Positions 36,277-47,603 of a DNA stretch of 64,000 bases are shown here, one piece after another. The notes beneath the pieces are model-generated. The model worked only from the letters and a program-made list of their open reading frames with translations, did no database searches and was not told where the DNA came from. This DNA is from Myxococcus virescens (GTDB lineage Bacteria > Myxococcota > Myxococcia > Myxococcales > Myxococcaceae), in assembly GCF_900101905.1 (NCBI RefSeq), contig NZ_FNAJ01000004.1, positions 1-64,000 of the forward strand, read 5' to 3'. Each line of letters starts with the position of its first letter. Position 1 is the stretch's first letter. A program made the translations under genes and the position numbers.

Positions 36277-36293
36277 GGCGAGAAGGCGGGGCC

Positions 36294-36323
36294 CGTCTTC
36301 ACCGGCGTGTGCCGGTGAAGACG
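36294..36323. terminator. Perfect 13-bp hairpin inside a convergent gene end
   Basis: CGTCTTCACCGGC (36294-36306), loop GTGT, then the perfect complement (36311-36323). It begins 17 bases after the oxidoreductase stop and covers the last codons of the convergent lipoprotein gene. Confidence 0.75.
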
Positions 36324-36964
36324 CGAATCATCTCCTGGTAGTTCTGGATGAGGTCTTCCTCACGCGTCAGGACGACGTCGATGTTCGCATCGCCGTAGTC
36401 GCGGCGGGCATCGGCCAGCGTCTGGAAGGCCTCCACCTGGGCGCGCATCGACGCCACCTGGGGCGCCATGCCCTGTTGCTGCTCGGGCGGAAGCTTCGCC
36501 TGGAGCGCCTCCAGTTTCTTCAGCTCCTCTTCGTATTGGAGCGTGCGCCCCAGCTGCCGCTGGCTGACGACGGCGGTGACGACCTCCGCGATGCCGTTGA
36601 CGTCCGCCTCGGAGAGCTGTGCCTCGCGGCGCGCCTCGGCCTCCGCCTTGGCCTTGGCCTCCACCACCTTCAGGCCCTCGCGCGCGGCGGCCATGGCCTC
36701 TGGGGTGCCGGCGTCCACCAGCGCCCCCAGGTTCTGCAGGCCCTTCATGAGCGATGCGTACACCTCCAACATCCGCCGCTGATAGCCCACGTACGCGTCC
36801 AGCTTCTCCTTCGTCACCGTGTAGGGGCCTGCCTCCACCACACCGTCGGAAGCGCCGGGGGCCTGCTCGCCCACCACTCCGGCGGGCGGCCCGGAAGCGT
36901 CCTCGGGTTTCTTGCAGGCCGAGAAGGCCACGAGCACCCACAGTCCCCACAGCACCTTGCGCAC
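36299..36964 (-). CDS. Lipoprotein with coiled-coil body
   Basis: This encodes 221 residues. The lipobox F-S-A-C is at about 14-17. After a short linker, the protein is mostly helical, with Y-T-V-T-K-E-K-L-D-A-Y and a long Ala/Glu/Lys-rich coiled coil (A-K-A-K-A-E-A-E-A-R-R-E-A). The C-terminus reads Y-Q-E-M-I-R-V-F-T-G-T-R-R. There is no named family. The GTG start has GGAGGAAAG upstream. It diverges from sixA, with a 189-base promoter region between. Confidence 0.75.
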   Translation of the reverse strand: MRKVLWGLWVLVAFSACKKPEDASGPPAGVVGEQAPGASDGVVEAGPYTVTKEKLDAYVGYQRRMLEVYASLMKGLQNLGALVDAGTPEAMAAAREGLKVVEAKAKAEAEARREAQLSEADVNGIAEVVTAVVSQRQLGRTLQYEEELKKLEALQAKLPPEQQQGMAPQVASMRAQVEAFQTLADARRDYGDANIDVVLTREEDLIQNYQEMIRVFTGTRR

Positions 36965-37092
36965 GCGCTTTCCTCCAGACGGGACATGTCAGCCCCTCAT
37001 GTATGCTCCGGCAACCTGGGCGGTGAGAGGCGTCCCGCCTCTGTCTGTCACGGTGGGGTTGTTCCGGCCACTGAACAATCGCCGCATTACCT

Positions 37093-37122
37093 TTGACCAA
37101 CCCTGCCGCGCTCGTGTACGAA
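37093..37122 (+). promoter_or_regulatory. Possible promoter of sixA-cyaY
   Basis: TTGACC (37093-37098), 18 bases, TACGAA (37117-37122). The predicted start is about 25 bases before the TTG start codon. Confidence 0.45.
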
Positions 37123-37153
37123 CCGCGGTTCTGTCGAAAGCGGTGGAGGGAAT

Positions 37154-37651
37154 TTGAGGCTTTTCCTGGTTAGGCACGCGGATGCGGACGCGGAGATCCC
37201 CGAGGGTCTCGGTGACGAGGCACGCGCCCTCACCGCGAAGTCCCGCACCAGCACCGCTCAGCATTTCGCTTCGCTGACCGAGCGCATTGGTCCCGTGGGG
37301 CGCATCCTGACCAGCCCGCTGGTTCGCACGGTGCAGACGGCGCAGATCCTCTCCATCTCCACCAGGTTCGAGGGCCCGCTGAAGGTGCATCGCTGCTTGC
37401 TGCCCGACATGCCCGTGGGCGCGGTGGAGCCGGTGCTCAACGAGTACGCGGACGAGAACCTCGTCCTCGTGGGTCACCAGCCGTCCATGGGCGCCCTGGC
37501 GGCCCATCTGCTCGGCATGCAGTCCTTCCCCAAGCCCGTCAACCCGGGCACCGTCATCGGCCTGGAGCGCGCGGAGGGGGAGTCTTCACCGGCGTTCAAG
37601 TTCCTGTTCTACGCCGCCCCTGGTCAGCAGGTGCTCGACATCATCCAGTGA
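37154..37651 (+). CDS. sixA: Phosphohistidine phosphatase SixA-like
   Basis: This encodes 165 residues of the histidine phosphatase superfamily. The catalytic L-V-R-H-A-D-A-D-A-E opens the protein, S-P-L-V-R-T-V-Q-T-A gives the second arginine and L-V-G-H-Q-P-S-M the second histidine. The short length fits SixA, which removes phosphate from histidine of phosphotransfer domains. The start is TTG at 37154, supported by GGTGGAGG four to five bases upstream and by the conserved beginning R-L-F-L-V-R-H. The frataxin gene follows after 13 bases, probably in the same transcript. Confidence 0.85.
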   Translation: MRLFLVRHADADAEIPEGLGDEARALTAKSRTSTAQHFASLTERIGPVGRILTSPLVRTVQTAQILSISTRFEGPLKVHRCLLPDMPVGAVEPVLNEYADENLVLVGHQPSMGALAAHLLGMQSFPKPVNPGTVIGLERAEGESSPAFKFLFYAAPGQQVLDIIQ

Positions 37652-37664
37652 GGCCATTGCGGCC

Positions 37665-37997
37665 ATGATGGACGAAGCTCGCTACAACCAGCTGGTCTCC
37701 GCCGCGTTCAAGCGCATCCTCGGCGCGGCGGACACCATCGACCCTGACATCCTGGAAGCCGACAGCACCGGCGACATGGTGACGCTCACCGCGGCTTCGC
37801 GTGAGAAGTGCATCGTCAACACCCAGCGCGCCGTGCGGCAGATCTGGGTGGCGGGCCAGGGTCAGGGCATCCACTTCGACTACGACGCGGCCACCGGCAC
37901 CTGGAAGGACGACAAGGGCCGGGGCCTGGAGTTGATGGCGTTCGTCGCGGACGTCGTCCGCGGCATCACCGGGACGGACTTCGTCTATCCCGGCTGA
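37665..37997 (+). CDS. cyaY: Frataxin-like iron protein CyaY
   Basis: This encodes 110 residues, the usual CyaY length. An acidic first helix (M-D-E-A-R-Y-N-Q-L...D-T-I-D-P-D-I-L-E-A-D) is followed by beta strands with C-I-V-N-T-Q-R-A-V-R-Q-I-W-V-A and G-I-H-F-D-Y-D, then a helix near the end. The conserved N-x-Q-x-P/A-x-x-Q-I-W signature identifies the family. It should bind iron and modulate Fe-S cluster assembly. Its last 13 bases overlap the end of the convergent regulator gene (37985-37997). Confidence 0.88.
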   Translation: MMDEARYNQLVSAAFKRILGAADTIDPDILEADSTGDMVTLTAASREKCIVNTQRAVRQIWVAGQGQGIHFDYDAATGTWKDDKGRGLELMAFVADVVRGITGTDFVYPG

Positions 37998-39631
37998 GTC
38001 CTGCCGCTCGCGGCCTCCACCCAGTCCCCACCCGCGGCCTGCGCGCGACGCAGGGCCTCTCCAGCCTCTTTGAGGAGGCTGCCGAAGCTGACCTGTGACA
38101 GGGCGCCCGCCACGGGTCCACGGCCCGGCGGGGGCTCGGAGACGGCGACGCCCACGGAGGCGCTGGCGCCCTCGTAGGCCGTCAGGGACTTGATGAGCTC
38201 GCGCAGGCGCTGCCCCACCACCAGCGCGCCGGAGCGCGGCGTGTGCGGCAGGAAGACGACGAAGCGGCTGTCCGCGAAGGGCACGGCGACGTCGATGTCG
38301 CGCACTCCGGACACGAGCAGTCCCAGGGCCTCGGCGAGCGCGAGCTTCCGCGCGGCGGGGGCCAGGGGCGCGGCTTTCTCCGCGAACTTGTCGATGTCCA
38401 CCAGCAGCACGGCGATGGGGTAGCGGTAGCGCCGGCTGCGCTTCACCTCCATCAACATCAGCCGCTTGAGGAACTCGAAGTCCGGAGAGGAGCCGACCAC
38501 CGCCAGGTCGGACCGGCTGATGCGGCTGCCACCTGGGACAGGCGTGGGGGCCAGCGCGGGGAAGGCGCCGGAGTGCCGGGCACCCACCGAGGGAGGCTGA
38601 GCGCTGGCCGCCGGTGTCGTGGGGCTCGCGGGGGCGGCGTCAGACGCGCTCGACGATGCAGCACCCGAGTCAGCGGGTTTCGCCGCCCAAATAGCCGGAT
38701 CCTCGGGCGGAGACGTCTGCGCGGACGGCGGCTCGGGACTGGCTCCTGACGCAGCGACGGCCTCCGTGGCCTCGGGCCCGTCCTCGGACGCTGGCCCAGC
38801 GGCATCCGGCTCGTCGGCCTCTGGCTCCGCGTGGAGCAGTGGAAGGTCGTCTTCCTCGGAAGCCTGTGTCTCCGCTGTGGCTGAAGCAGGCGCCGCGCCC
38901 GCATCCAGGGCCGTGCTGCCCGCTTCGGAGGACGGCGACGTGATGGGCTCTTCGTCCAGCTCCGGGGGCAGTGACGCGGACTTCGCGCCGTGGCCCTCGG
39001 AGAACGGCGCTTCCGCCTCGCGCGGCGGTGGTACCACCCGCGCCTGTGCGCTCTCCGCTTCCAGTGCGTCTTCGTCGAGCGGCGGCGGAGGGGGCATGCC
39101 CCGCGCATCCACGCTCTCGACAGGTGCATCCACGCCGTCGAGCGGCGGCGGAGGCGGAACCATCCGCCCGCCCAACGCGCCCGGCAGCGGAGGGGGCTCA
39201 CTCGCGTGTGACGCCCCATCAAACGGGGGTGGCGGCGGCCGTGCGCCCACGGAACCCGCCCGCCGCAGCGCCTCCTCGCGCTGGACGAGCAGGGACACGC
39301 ACGTCAACACCGTGGGGCGCTTCAGCGGCCCCACCAGGCACCCGTCCGCGCCCGCCTGGGCGGCCCGCGTGTCCGCCTGCTCCTCGTCCGGCGAATACAA
39401 CAGCAACACCGGCGCGGCGAGGCCTTCGGCCCGCATGCTCCGGCACAGCGCCTCACCGTCCAGGGCGCCCGTTCCGGACGCCAGCAGGACGGTGGGCATT
39501 CGTCCCCTCACCGTGCGCAGCGCCTCGTCGACGCTGCTCACCCAGGACACTTCATGACCGGCGGATTCGAGATAGCGGCGCAGAACGCCCGCCACCGGTG
39601 CGGAGGGCTCGGCGAGGACGATGGAGGACAT
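37985..39631 (-). CDS. REC-like and degenerate GGDEF protein
   Basis: This encodes 548 residues. An N-terminal receiver-like domain (about 1-115) has I-V-L-A-E-P-S in place of the acidic pair and L-L-A-S-G-T-G-A-L where the phospho-Asp is expected, so it is probably not phosphorylated. A Pro/Ala/Glu-rich linker of about 230 residues follows. The C-terminal domain (from about 375) has R-R-Y-R-Y-P-I-A-V-L-L-V-D-I-D-K-F like GGDEF domains, but the signature position reads F-A-D-S-R-F-V-V-F-L-P, so no cyclase activity is expected. The ATG overlaps the frr stop (TGATG). Confidence 0.75.
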   Translation of the reverse strand: MSSIVLAEPSAPVAGVLRRYLESAGHEVSWVSSVDEALRTVRGRMPTVLLASGTGALDGEALCRSMRAEGLAAPVLLLYSPDEEQADTRAAQAGADGCLVGPLKRPTVLTCVSLLVQREEALRRAGSVGARPPPPPFDGASHASEPPPLPGALGGRMVPPPPPLDGVDAPVESVDARGMPPPPPLDEDALEAESAQARVVPPPREAEAPFSEGHGAKSASLPPELDEEPITSPSSEAGSTALDAGAAPASATAETQASEEDDLPLLHAEPEADEPDAAGPASEDGPEATEAVAASGASPEPPSAQTSPPEDPAIWAAKPADSGAASSSASDAAPASPTTPAASAQPPSVGARHSGAFPALAPTPVPGGSRISRSDLAVVGSSPDFEFLKRLMLMEVKRSRRYRYPIAVLLVDIDKFAEKAAPLAPAARKLALAEALGLLVSGVRDIDVAVPFADSRFVVFLPHTPRSGALVVGQRLRELIKSLTAYEGASASVGVAVSEPPPGRGPVAGALSQVSFGSLLKEAGEALRRAQAAGGDWVEAASGRTQPG

Positions 39632-40188
39632 CAAACCTCCATGACCTCCTTCTCCTTCTTCTTCACGATTTCATCCACCTGCGTGATGCCCGCGTCGGTC
39701 TGCTTCTGCACGACCTCGGTGATGCGCTTGTGGTCGTCCTCGGTGATCTTCTTGTCCTTCAGCTGCGTCTTCAGCGCCTCGTTCGCGTCGCGGCGGAGGT
39801 TGCGGATGGTGACCTTGAACTCCTCGCCCTTGGTCTTCACCTGCTTGGCGATGTCCTTGCGGCGCTCCTCGGTGAGCGGCGGGAAGGGCAGGCGAATCAT
39901 CTCGCCGTCGTTCATCGGGTTGATGCCCAGGTTCGCCTCGCGCAGCGCCTTCTCGATGTCCTTGAGGACGCTCTTCTCCCACGGCTTGATGGTGATGAGC
40001 CGGGGCTCGGGCGCGTTCACGCTGGCCACGCCCGACAGCGGCGTCGGCGTGCCGTAGTAGTCCACCCGGACGCCATCCAGGATGGCGATGCTGGCGCGGC
40101 CCGTGCGGACCCTCGTCAGGTCCGTGCGCAGGCCCTCGAGCGACTTGTCGATACGGCCCTTCAGTTCGGCGACGACGTCTCCACTCAT
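39631..40188 (-). CDS. frr: Ribosome recycling factor
   Basis: This encodes 185 residues, normal length. It splits post-termination ribosomes together with EF-G. The conserved order L-R-T-x-L-x-R-V-R-T-G-R-A-S, V-D-Y-Y-G-T-P-T-P-L, P-W-E-K-S-V-L-K-D-I-E-K-A, P-F-P-P-L-T-E-E-R-R-K and V-R-N/T-I-R-N-L-R-R-D-A is complete. It is the last gene of the rpsB-tsf-pyrH-frr block and shares its stop with the start of the REC/GGDEF gene. Confidence 0.97.
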   Translation of the reverse strand: MSGDVVAELKGRIDKSLEGLRTDLTRVRTGRASIAILDGVRVDYYGTPTPLSGVASVNAPEPRLITIKPWEKSVLKDIEKALREANLGINPMNDGEMIRLPFPPLTEERRKDIAKQVKTKGEEFKVTIRNLRRDANEALKTQLKDKKITEDDHKRITEVVQKQTDAGITQVDEIVKKKEKEVMEV

Positions 40189-40226
40189 TGCGTTCTCTCC
40201 TTGAGTGCTTGCCGGTGGGTCGGGAC

Positions 40227-40979
40227 TCAGGCCCAGACCGTCTCGCTGCCACCCACCAACGTACCAATGTCCCCGTCACCCAGCACCGCGCGGCGGATGT
40301 TGCCCCGCTGCGTCAGGTCGAACACGATGATGGGCAGCTTGTTGTCCATGCACAGCGAGATGGCCGTGGAGTCCATGACGTTGAGATTCTGCTTCAACAC
40401 GTCCATGTAAGTCAGCGACCGATAGCGCCGTGCGGTGGGGTCCTTCTTCGGGTCCGCGCTGTACACCCCGTCCACCTTGGTTGCCTTCAGGATGACCTGC
40501 GCGTTGATTTCCATGGCGCGCAGGGAGGCGGCGGTGTCGGTGGTGAAGTACGGGTTGCCGGTGCCCGCCGCGAAAATCACCACGCGGCCTTTCTCCAGGT
40601 GGCGCACGGCGCGCCGGCGGATGTACGGCTCGGCAATCTGCTCCATCTTGATGGCGGACAGCACGCGCGTGTGCAGACCCTTCTTCTCCAGCGCGTCCTG
40701 CATGGCCATGGAGTTGATGCAGGTGGCCAGCATGCCCATGTAGTCGGCGCTGGCGCGGTCCATGCCCTCCGTGGCGCCCGCGACGCCCCGGAAGATGTTG
40801 CCGCCGCCAATCACCAGCGCGACCTCCACGCCCGCCTGCGCCAGCTCGATGACTTCCTCGGCGATGCCCATCAGCGTGGGCGGATGGATGCCGTACTTCC
40901 CCTCCCCCATCAGGGCCTCGCCCGAGAGCTTGAGGAGAATGCGCTGATACGGGAGCGGCTTCTTCGTGTCGGAGGACAT
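40227..40979 (-). CDS. pyrH: UMP kinase
   Basis: This encodes 250 residues. It phosphorylates UMP to UDP for pyrimidine synthesis. Amino-acid-kinase family motifs are [41 protein letters not shown] and [13 protein letters not shown]. It sits 38 bases before frr. The 218-base gap to tsf upstream contains a possible terminator, so pyrH may also have its own promoter. Confidence 0.97.
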   Translation of the reverse strand: MSSDTKKPLPYQRILLKLSGEALMGEGKYGIHPPTLMGIAEEVIELAQAGVEVALVIGGGNIFRGVAGATEGMDRASADYMGMLATCINSMAMQDALEKKGLHTRVLSAIKMEQIAEPYIRRRAVRHLEKGRVVIFAAGTGNPYFTTDTAASLRAMEINAQVILKATKVDGVYSADPKKDPTARRYRSLTYMDVLKQNLNVMDSTAISLCMDNKLPIIVFDLTQRGNIRRAVLGDGDIGTLVGGSETVWA

Positions 40980-41170
40980 GCGCCACCGCTTCTATCCCCC
41001 GCTCCGCGAGGGATCAACGCTGGAGTCGGTGGGCCGGCCCCACATCGTCCGCTGGCGGTCGCACGGGGAGGGGCCGATCAGACCCGCAAAAGCGAGGGCC
41101 GCGTCGCCCGGACGCCCCGTGGGGGGGTGTTTCCGGTGCGCGCGGCCCTTGTCAGCCCTGCGTCCAGGCT

Positions 41171-41191
41171 CGCGGCCCCGAGGGGACCGCG
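41171..41191 (-). terminator. Hairpin between tsf and pyrH
   Basis: CGCGGCCCC (41171-41179) pairs with GGGGACCGCG (41182-41191) with one bulged base. It begins about seven bases after the tsf stop and has no clear T-run, so it may only attenuate. Confidence 0.45.
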
Positions 41192-41197
41192 GAGGCC

Positions 41198-41851
41198 TTA
41201 CGCCTGGCCCAGCGTCTTGGCGACTTCGGCGGCGAGGTCGTCCTTCTTCTTCTCGATGCCCTCACCCAGCTCGTAGCGGACGAAGCGGCGCACGGAGACC
41301 TTCTCGCCAATCTTCGCGGCGCGCTCGGAAATCATCTCGCCGACCTTCTTCTTGTCGTCCTTCACCCAGAGCTGGTCCACGAGGCACACGCCCTCGTAGT
41401 ACTTCTCCATCTTCCCGACGAGGATCTTCTCCAGCATCGCCTCAGGCTTGCCCTGCTGCTTGAGGATCTCGCGCTGGATGTCCTTCTCCTTGTCCAGGTT
41501 GTCCGTGGGGACCTCCTCACGACGGACGAACTTGGGGCCGGCCGCGGCAATCTGCATGGCCACGTCCTTCACCAGGTCCTGGAAGTCGGGGTTGCGAGCG
41601 ACGAAGTCCGTCTCGCAGTTCACCTCGACGATGACGCCGATGCGGCCACTGTGGACGTAGGTGCCGATGACGCCTTCGGAGGCAACGCGGCCTTCCTTGC
41701 CAGCGGCCTTGGCGATGCCCTTCTTGCGCAGCCACTCCTCGGCCTTGGCGAAGTCGCCACCCGACTCGGCGAGCGCCTTCTTGCAGTCCATCATGCCCGC
41801 GTTGGTCCGCTCGCGGAGCTCCTTCACCATCTGGGCGCTAACTTCGGCCAT
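41198..41851 (-). CDS. tsf: Elongation factor Ts
   Basis: This encodes 217 residues, the shorter form of the family. It exchanges nucleotide on EF-Tu. The N-terminal V-K-E-L-R-E-R-T-N-A-G-M-M-D-C-K-K-A-L signature and the Tu-contact segment V-E-V-N-C-E-T-D-F-V-A-R are intact. The ATG at 41851 starts MAEVSAQMVK; in-frame sequence further upstream is not conserved. It is the second gene of the translation block, after a hairpin. Confidence 0.97.
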   Translation of the reverse strand: MAEVSAQMVKELRERTNAGMMDCKKALAESGGDFAKAEEWLRKKGIAKAAGKEGRVASEGVIGTYVHSGRIGVIVEVNCETDFVARNPDFQDLVKDVAMQIAAAGPKFVRREEVPTDNLDKEKDIQREILKQQGKPEAMLEKILVGKMEKYYEGVCLVDQLWVKDDKKKVGEMISERAAKIGEKVSVRRFVRYELGEGIEKKKDDLAAEVAKTLGQA

Positions 41852-41942
41852 CGTCGTCTCCTGCCTCCGCCACTCCAAGGCGCACTGCGCCGGGCGGAGC
41901 ATTGTAAGTTCAAGGGGATACTGCGACACCAGGGAAACAGAG

Positions 41943-41980
41943 GCGGCCGGGGAGCTGGCGAACTGTTGCCACCCGGCCGC
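41943..41980 (-). terminator. Strong hairpin between rpsB and tsf
   Basis: GCGGCCGGG (41943-41951) pairs perfectly with 41972-41980; an inner TGGC/GCCA stem extends it. It lies 28 bases after the rpsB stop and is followed on the minus strand by a pyrimidine-rich run. It may be an attenuator that gives more rpsB than tsf transcript. Confidence 0.6.
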
Positions 41981-42007
41981 TTCGGCACTGACGTGAGGAA
42001 GGGACGG

Positions 42008-42982
42008 CTACTCGGCCGCCGCCTCACCCTCGGGAGCGGCCTCGGCGGCCGGCTCGGTGGACGCGACAGGGGCCGCGCCCTTCATCTCAACGAGGGGGCC
42101 ACGGCGGTCGCCGCCACGGTCACCACCCCGGTCGCGACGGTCGTCGCGGCGGTCACCGCGGCGCGGGCCACGGCGGTCATCGCGGCGGTCGCCACGGTCG
42201 TCACGGCCCTCGCGCTCCTCCTGCTCGTCGCGCTCGGCGGCGCCCGAGGCGCGGTAACGCGCGGCGCCCTCGAGGCAGGCCTCGGCGATCTTGGAGGTGA
42301 ACAGCTTGATGGAGCGGATGGCGTCGTCGTTGCCGGGGATGACGAAGTCGATGCCGTCCGGATCGCAGTTGGTGTCCACCAGGCCGATGACCGGGATGCC
42401 CAGGCGGCCCGCCTCGTGGATGGCGATGTGCTCCTTCTTCGGGTCGATGACGAAGACGCAGCGGGGCAGCTTCGACATCTCCTTCACGCCGCCCAGGTTC
42501 TTCTCCAGCTTCTCGCGCTCACGCTCGAGCTGGGCGACTTCCTTCTTGGGCAGGCGCTCGAAGGTGCCGTCCTCGGCCATCTTCTCCAGCGTCTTCAGGC
42601 GGTCGATGCCCTGCTTGATGGTCTTGAAGTTGGTCAGCGTGCCACCCAGCCAGCGGCTGGTGACGAAGAACTGACCGGCGCGCGAGGCCTCCTCGCGGAC
42701 CACGTCCTGCGCCTGCTTCTTGGTGCCGACGAAGAGCACCGAGCCACCGCGCGCGGTGATGTCCGCCACGAAGCGGAACGCCGAGCGGGCCATCACGACC
42801 GTCTTCTGCAGGTCGATGATGTAGATGCCGTTGCGAGCGCCGAAGATGAACGGCTTCATCTTCGGGTTCCAGCGCTTCGTCTGGTGGCCGAAGTGAACAC
42901 CGGCCTCCAGGAGCTGCCTCATCGTGATGCCACCGGCGGCGGCCATCGCCTGCTGCTGCGTCTGCGTGTCCTGCGTTTCCAT
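42008..42982 (-). CDS. rpsB: 30S ribosomal protein S2 with charged C-terminal extension
   Basis: This encodes 324 residues, where about 240 is usual. The core is standard: [31 protein letters not shown], and [11 protein letters not shown]. From about residue 235 an extra tail begins with many R-D-D-R-R, R-R-G-D and R-G-G-D-R units, ending in an Ala/Glu stretch. GGAGAG precedes the ATG. The DNA of the tail (about 42080-42220) is repetitive. The tail may bind RNA, as other R/G/D-rich tails do, but this is inference. Confidence 0.96.
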   Translation of the reverse strand: METQDTQTQQQAMAAAGGITMRQLLEAGVHFGHQTKRWNPKMKPFIFGARNGIYIIDLQKTVVMARSAFRFVADITARGGSVLFVGTKKQAQDVVREEASRAGQFFVTSRWLGGTLTNFKTIKQGIDRLKTLEKMAEDGTFERLPKKEVAQLEREREKLEKNLGGVKEMSKLPRCVFVIDPKKEHIAIHEAGRLGIPVIGLVDTNCDPDGIDFVIPGNDDAIRSIKLFTSKIAEACLEGAARYRASGAAERDEQEEREGRDDRGDRRDDRRGPRRGDRRDDRRDRGGDRGGDRRGPLVEMKGAAPVASTEPAAEAAPEGEAAAE

Positions 42983-43365
42983 GTCGTCTCTCCGGTTGTT
43001 CCGCCACGCCCGAGCAAACCTTCCGGCCGAAACGACCGAGGAGGAGCTCCTCTCCGAGGAGAGGCCCTCACCCACGGAAGCACCGGCGACCGGCACGGAC
43101 GTGTGTGTAGTGAGTACTGCCTGGGGTCGACTGCCCCCCGACCCCATACCGTGGGGCGGGGCGTCCTTAACAGAACCCCTCCGGGCCGCGCAAGCTTCGC
43201 CGCACCGCCCGTCCGGGCAGGGACGGCTCATGCCGCTCCCCCGCCCTCCGATCGTCCCAGCGAGGCCCTTTCCCCTCGCCAGTACAGCACCGGCGCGGTG
43301 CCTCCCCAGAAGGGTTGGCGCCGCGCCGGCGTCCTCCACGATGAGCCTGTCAGTCAGCCCGCGTC
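42983..43365. other. Leader and promoter region of rpsB with hairpins
   Basis: There is no gene between the secA stop and the rpsB start. TGGGGTCG (43122-43129) pairs perfectly with 43139-43146, about 140 bases upstream of rpsB; a second stem, CCTCTCC with GGAGAGG, lies near 43050. Ribosomal protein operons are often controlled by such leader structures. A weak promoter-like pair may stand near 43165-43190 on the minus strand. I see no clear secA terminator. Confidence 0.45.
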
Positions 43366-46188
<2,823 letters not shown>

Positions 46189-46538
46189 TCGGTCGGCTCT
46201 CTCGCCGGAGAATCCTCGAAGGACGGCGGCGAGTGAAGGGAAATCCCTGGAGGTGTAAGGGAGAAACGTATGGAAACCACGTGCGTCCGCCGAAACTTCC
46301 ACTCGGCAGGCCGCCCACCACGCAGCGGCTCAGAGTAAAGCGGAACCCAGCCCACGCAATGTCCCCCACACGAAATCAACGCCGAGGCCCCTCCCGGCCT
46401 TCACGACGACCTCCCTCCCGCCATCCGGGCCGCCCCGGAGCGCCGCCTAACCGCCAGGGCCCTGCCCCCGGGGGCAAGCCCCCTGCACACACCGCGCCGC
46501 CCGCCCCCAGGGTCCCTCCCCGTGCCAAGGTCCCCGCC

Positions 46539-47561
46539 ATGCCCGCCCGGACCCTGGCCGCCCGGCCCGGGCGCTGGCTGTGGACCTGCCGCGCGGGTTT
46601 CGAGGCCCACCTCTTCGAGGAGCTGGAATGGGCCGGCGCCGAGCCCCGTCTGCTGGGCGAAGCCCTGGTGGAGAGTGACGCCGTCTCCGGCCCTCCGCCC
46701 GCCTTCGCCCGCGCAGGCTATCAGGTGGCGGTCACCCTGACAGCCACGAACCCCGAAGCCATCGCCGACGCGGCGGCCCGGGCCGTGCTGGCGCTTCCCG
46801 GGCGGGCGCCCTGGGCGGTGCAGGCCTTCACGCCCGACACCCCGCGTGGCAACGCCCTGGCCCCTGTGGCGGAAGCCCTGGAATCCGCCGTGTCCGCCAG
46901 GCTGCCGGCAGAGCGCCGCATCGAGGACGCCCAGCGGGCACGCGAGGCGGGGGCGCTGCTGGTGTCCCTGTGTGTGGCGCCGGATGAGGTGACGGTGGTG
47001 GGCGCGGTGCACGCGCGCGAGGCCGTGTCCCTGGCGGCGGGCGGACGCAGGCGCATGCGGCGGGCGGGAGACGCGCCGTCGCGCGCGGCCATGAAGCTGG
47101 AGGAGGCCCTGGACGGACTGGCCTTCGAGCCTGGGCGCGGCGATGTGTGCGTGGACCTGGGCGCGGCGCCGGGCGGCTGGACGCAGCGGCTGGTGAGCCG
47201 CGGGGCGAAGGTGGTGGCGGTGGACCCGGCCCGGCTGATGCCGGAGCTGACGGGGAATCCGCGCGTGAAGCACGTCCAGGAGAGCGCCTTCGCCTATGCG
47301 CCCGACGAGCCGGCGGACTGGCTCTTCTGTGACATGGCGTGGCGCCCCCTGGAAGTGGCGCAGCTGCTGGCCAAATGGGGGCGCCGCGGTTGGGCGCAGC
47401 ACCTGGTGGCCAACATCAAGCTGCCCATGAAGGACAAGAACCCCCTCCTGCTGCGGGTGCGCCACACGCTCGTCCAGGAGGGCGGCTGGGAGGGGCTCAC
47501 CGTCCGCCAGCTCTACCATGACCGGGATGAGGTCACCGTCACCGCGCACAAGATGAAGTGA
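46539..47561 (+). CDS. rlmM: 23S rRNA 2'-O-ribose methyltransferase RlmM
   Basis: This encodes 340 residues. It would methylate the ribose of C2498 (E. coli numbering) with S-adenosylmethionine. The N-terminal THUMP-like part begins W-L-W-T-C-R-A-G-F-E-A; the Rossmann domain has A-P-S-R-A-A-M-K-L-E-E-A, V-D-L-G-A-A-P-G-G-W-T-Q and C-D-M-A. It ends with N-I-K-L-P-M-K and R-Q-L-Y-H-D-R-D-E-V-T-V, close to E. coli RlmM. I prefer the ATG at 46539: an in-frame ATG at 46359 would add 60 Pro/Arg-rich residues with many A/T third positions. Confidence 0.85.
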   Translation: MPARTLAARPGRWLWTCRAGFEAHLFEELEWAGAEPRLLGEALVESDAVSGPPPAFARAGYQVAVTLTATNPEAIADAAARAVLALPGRAPWAVQAFTPDTPRGNALAPVAEALESAVSARLPAERRIEDAQRAREAGALLVSLCVAPDEVTVVGAVHAREAVSLAAGGRRRMRRAGDAPSRAAMKLEEALDGLAFEPGRGDVCVDLGAAPGGWTQRLVSRGAKVVAVDPARLMPELTGNPRVKHVQESAFAYAPDEPADWLFCDMAWRPLEVAQLLAKWGRRGWAQHLVANIKLPMKDKNPLLLRVRHTLVQEGGWEGLTVRQLYHDRDEVTVTAHKMK

Positions 47562-47603
47562 GCCCCTGCGCCTTCGCGATGGACGCGCTACACAAGGAGC
47601 GCA

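Noticed and set aside
42080-42220. Short repeated units that look like a CRISPR or minisatellite
   Set aside because: The units are in frame within rpsB and encode the R/D/G-rich tail; there are no regular spacers. No CRISPR array was seen anywhere in the window.
46359-46538. N-terminal 60-codon extension of rlmM
   Set aside because: It is Pro/Arg-rich with far more A/T third positions than the neighbouring genes and is not part of the RlmM fold; kept only as an alternative start.
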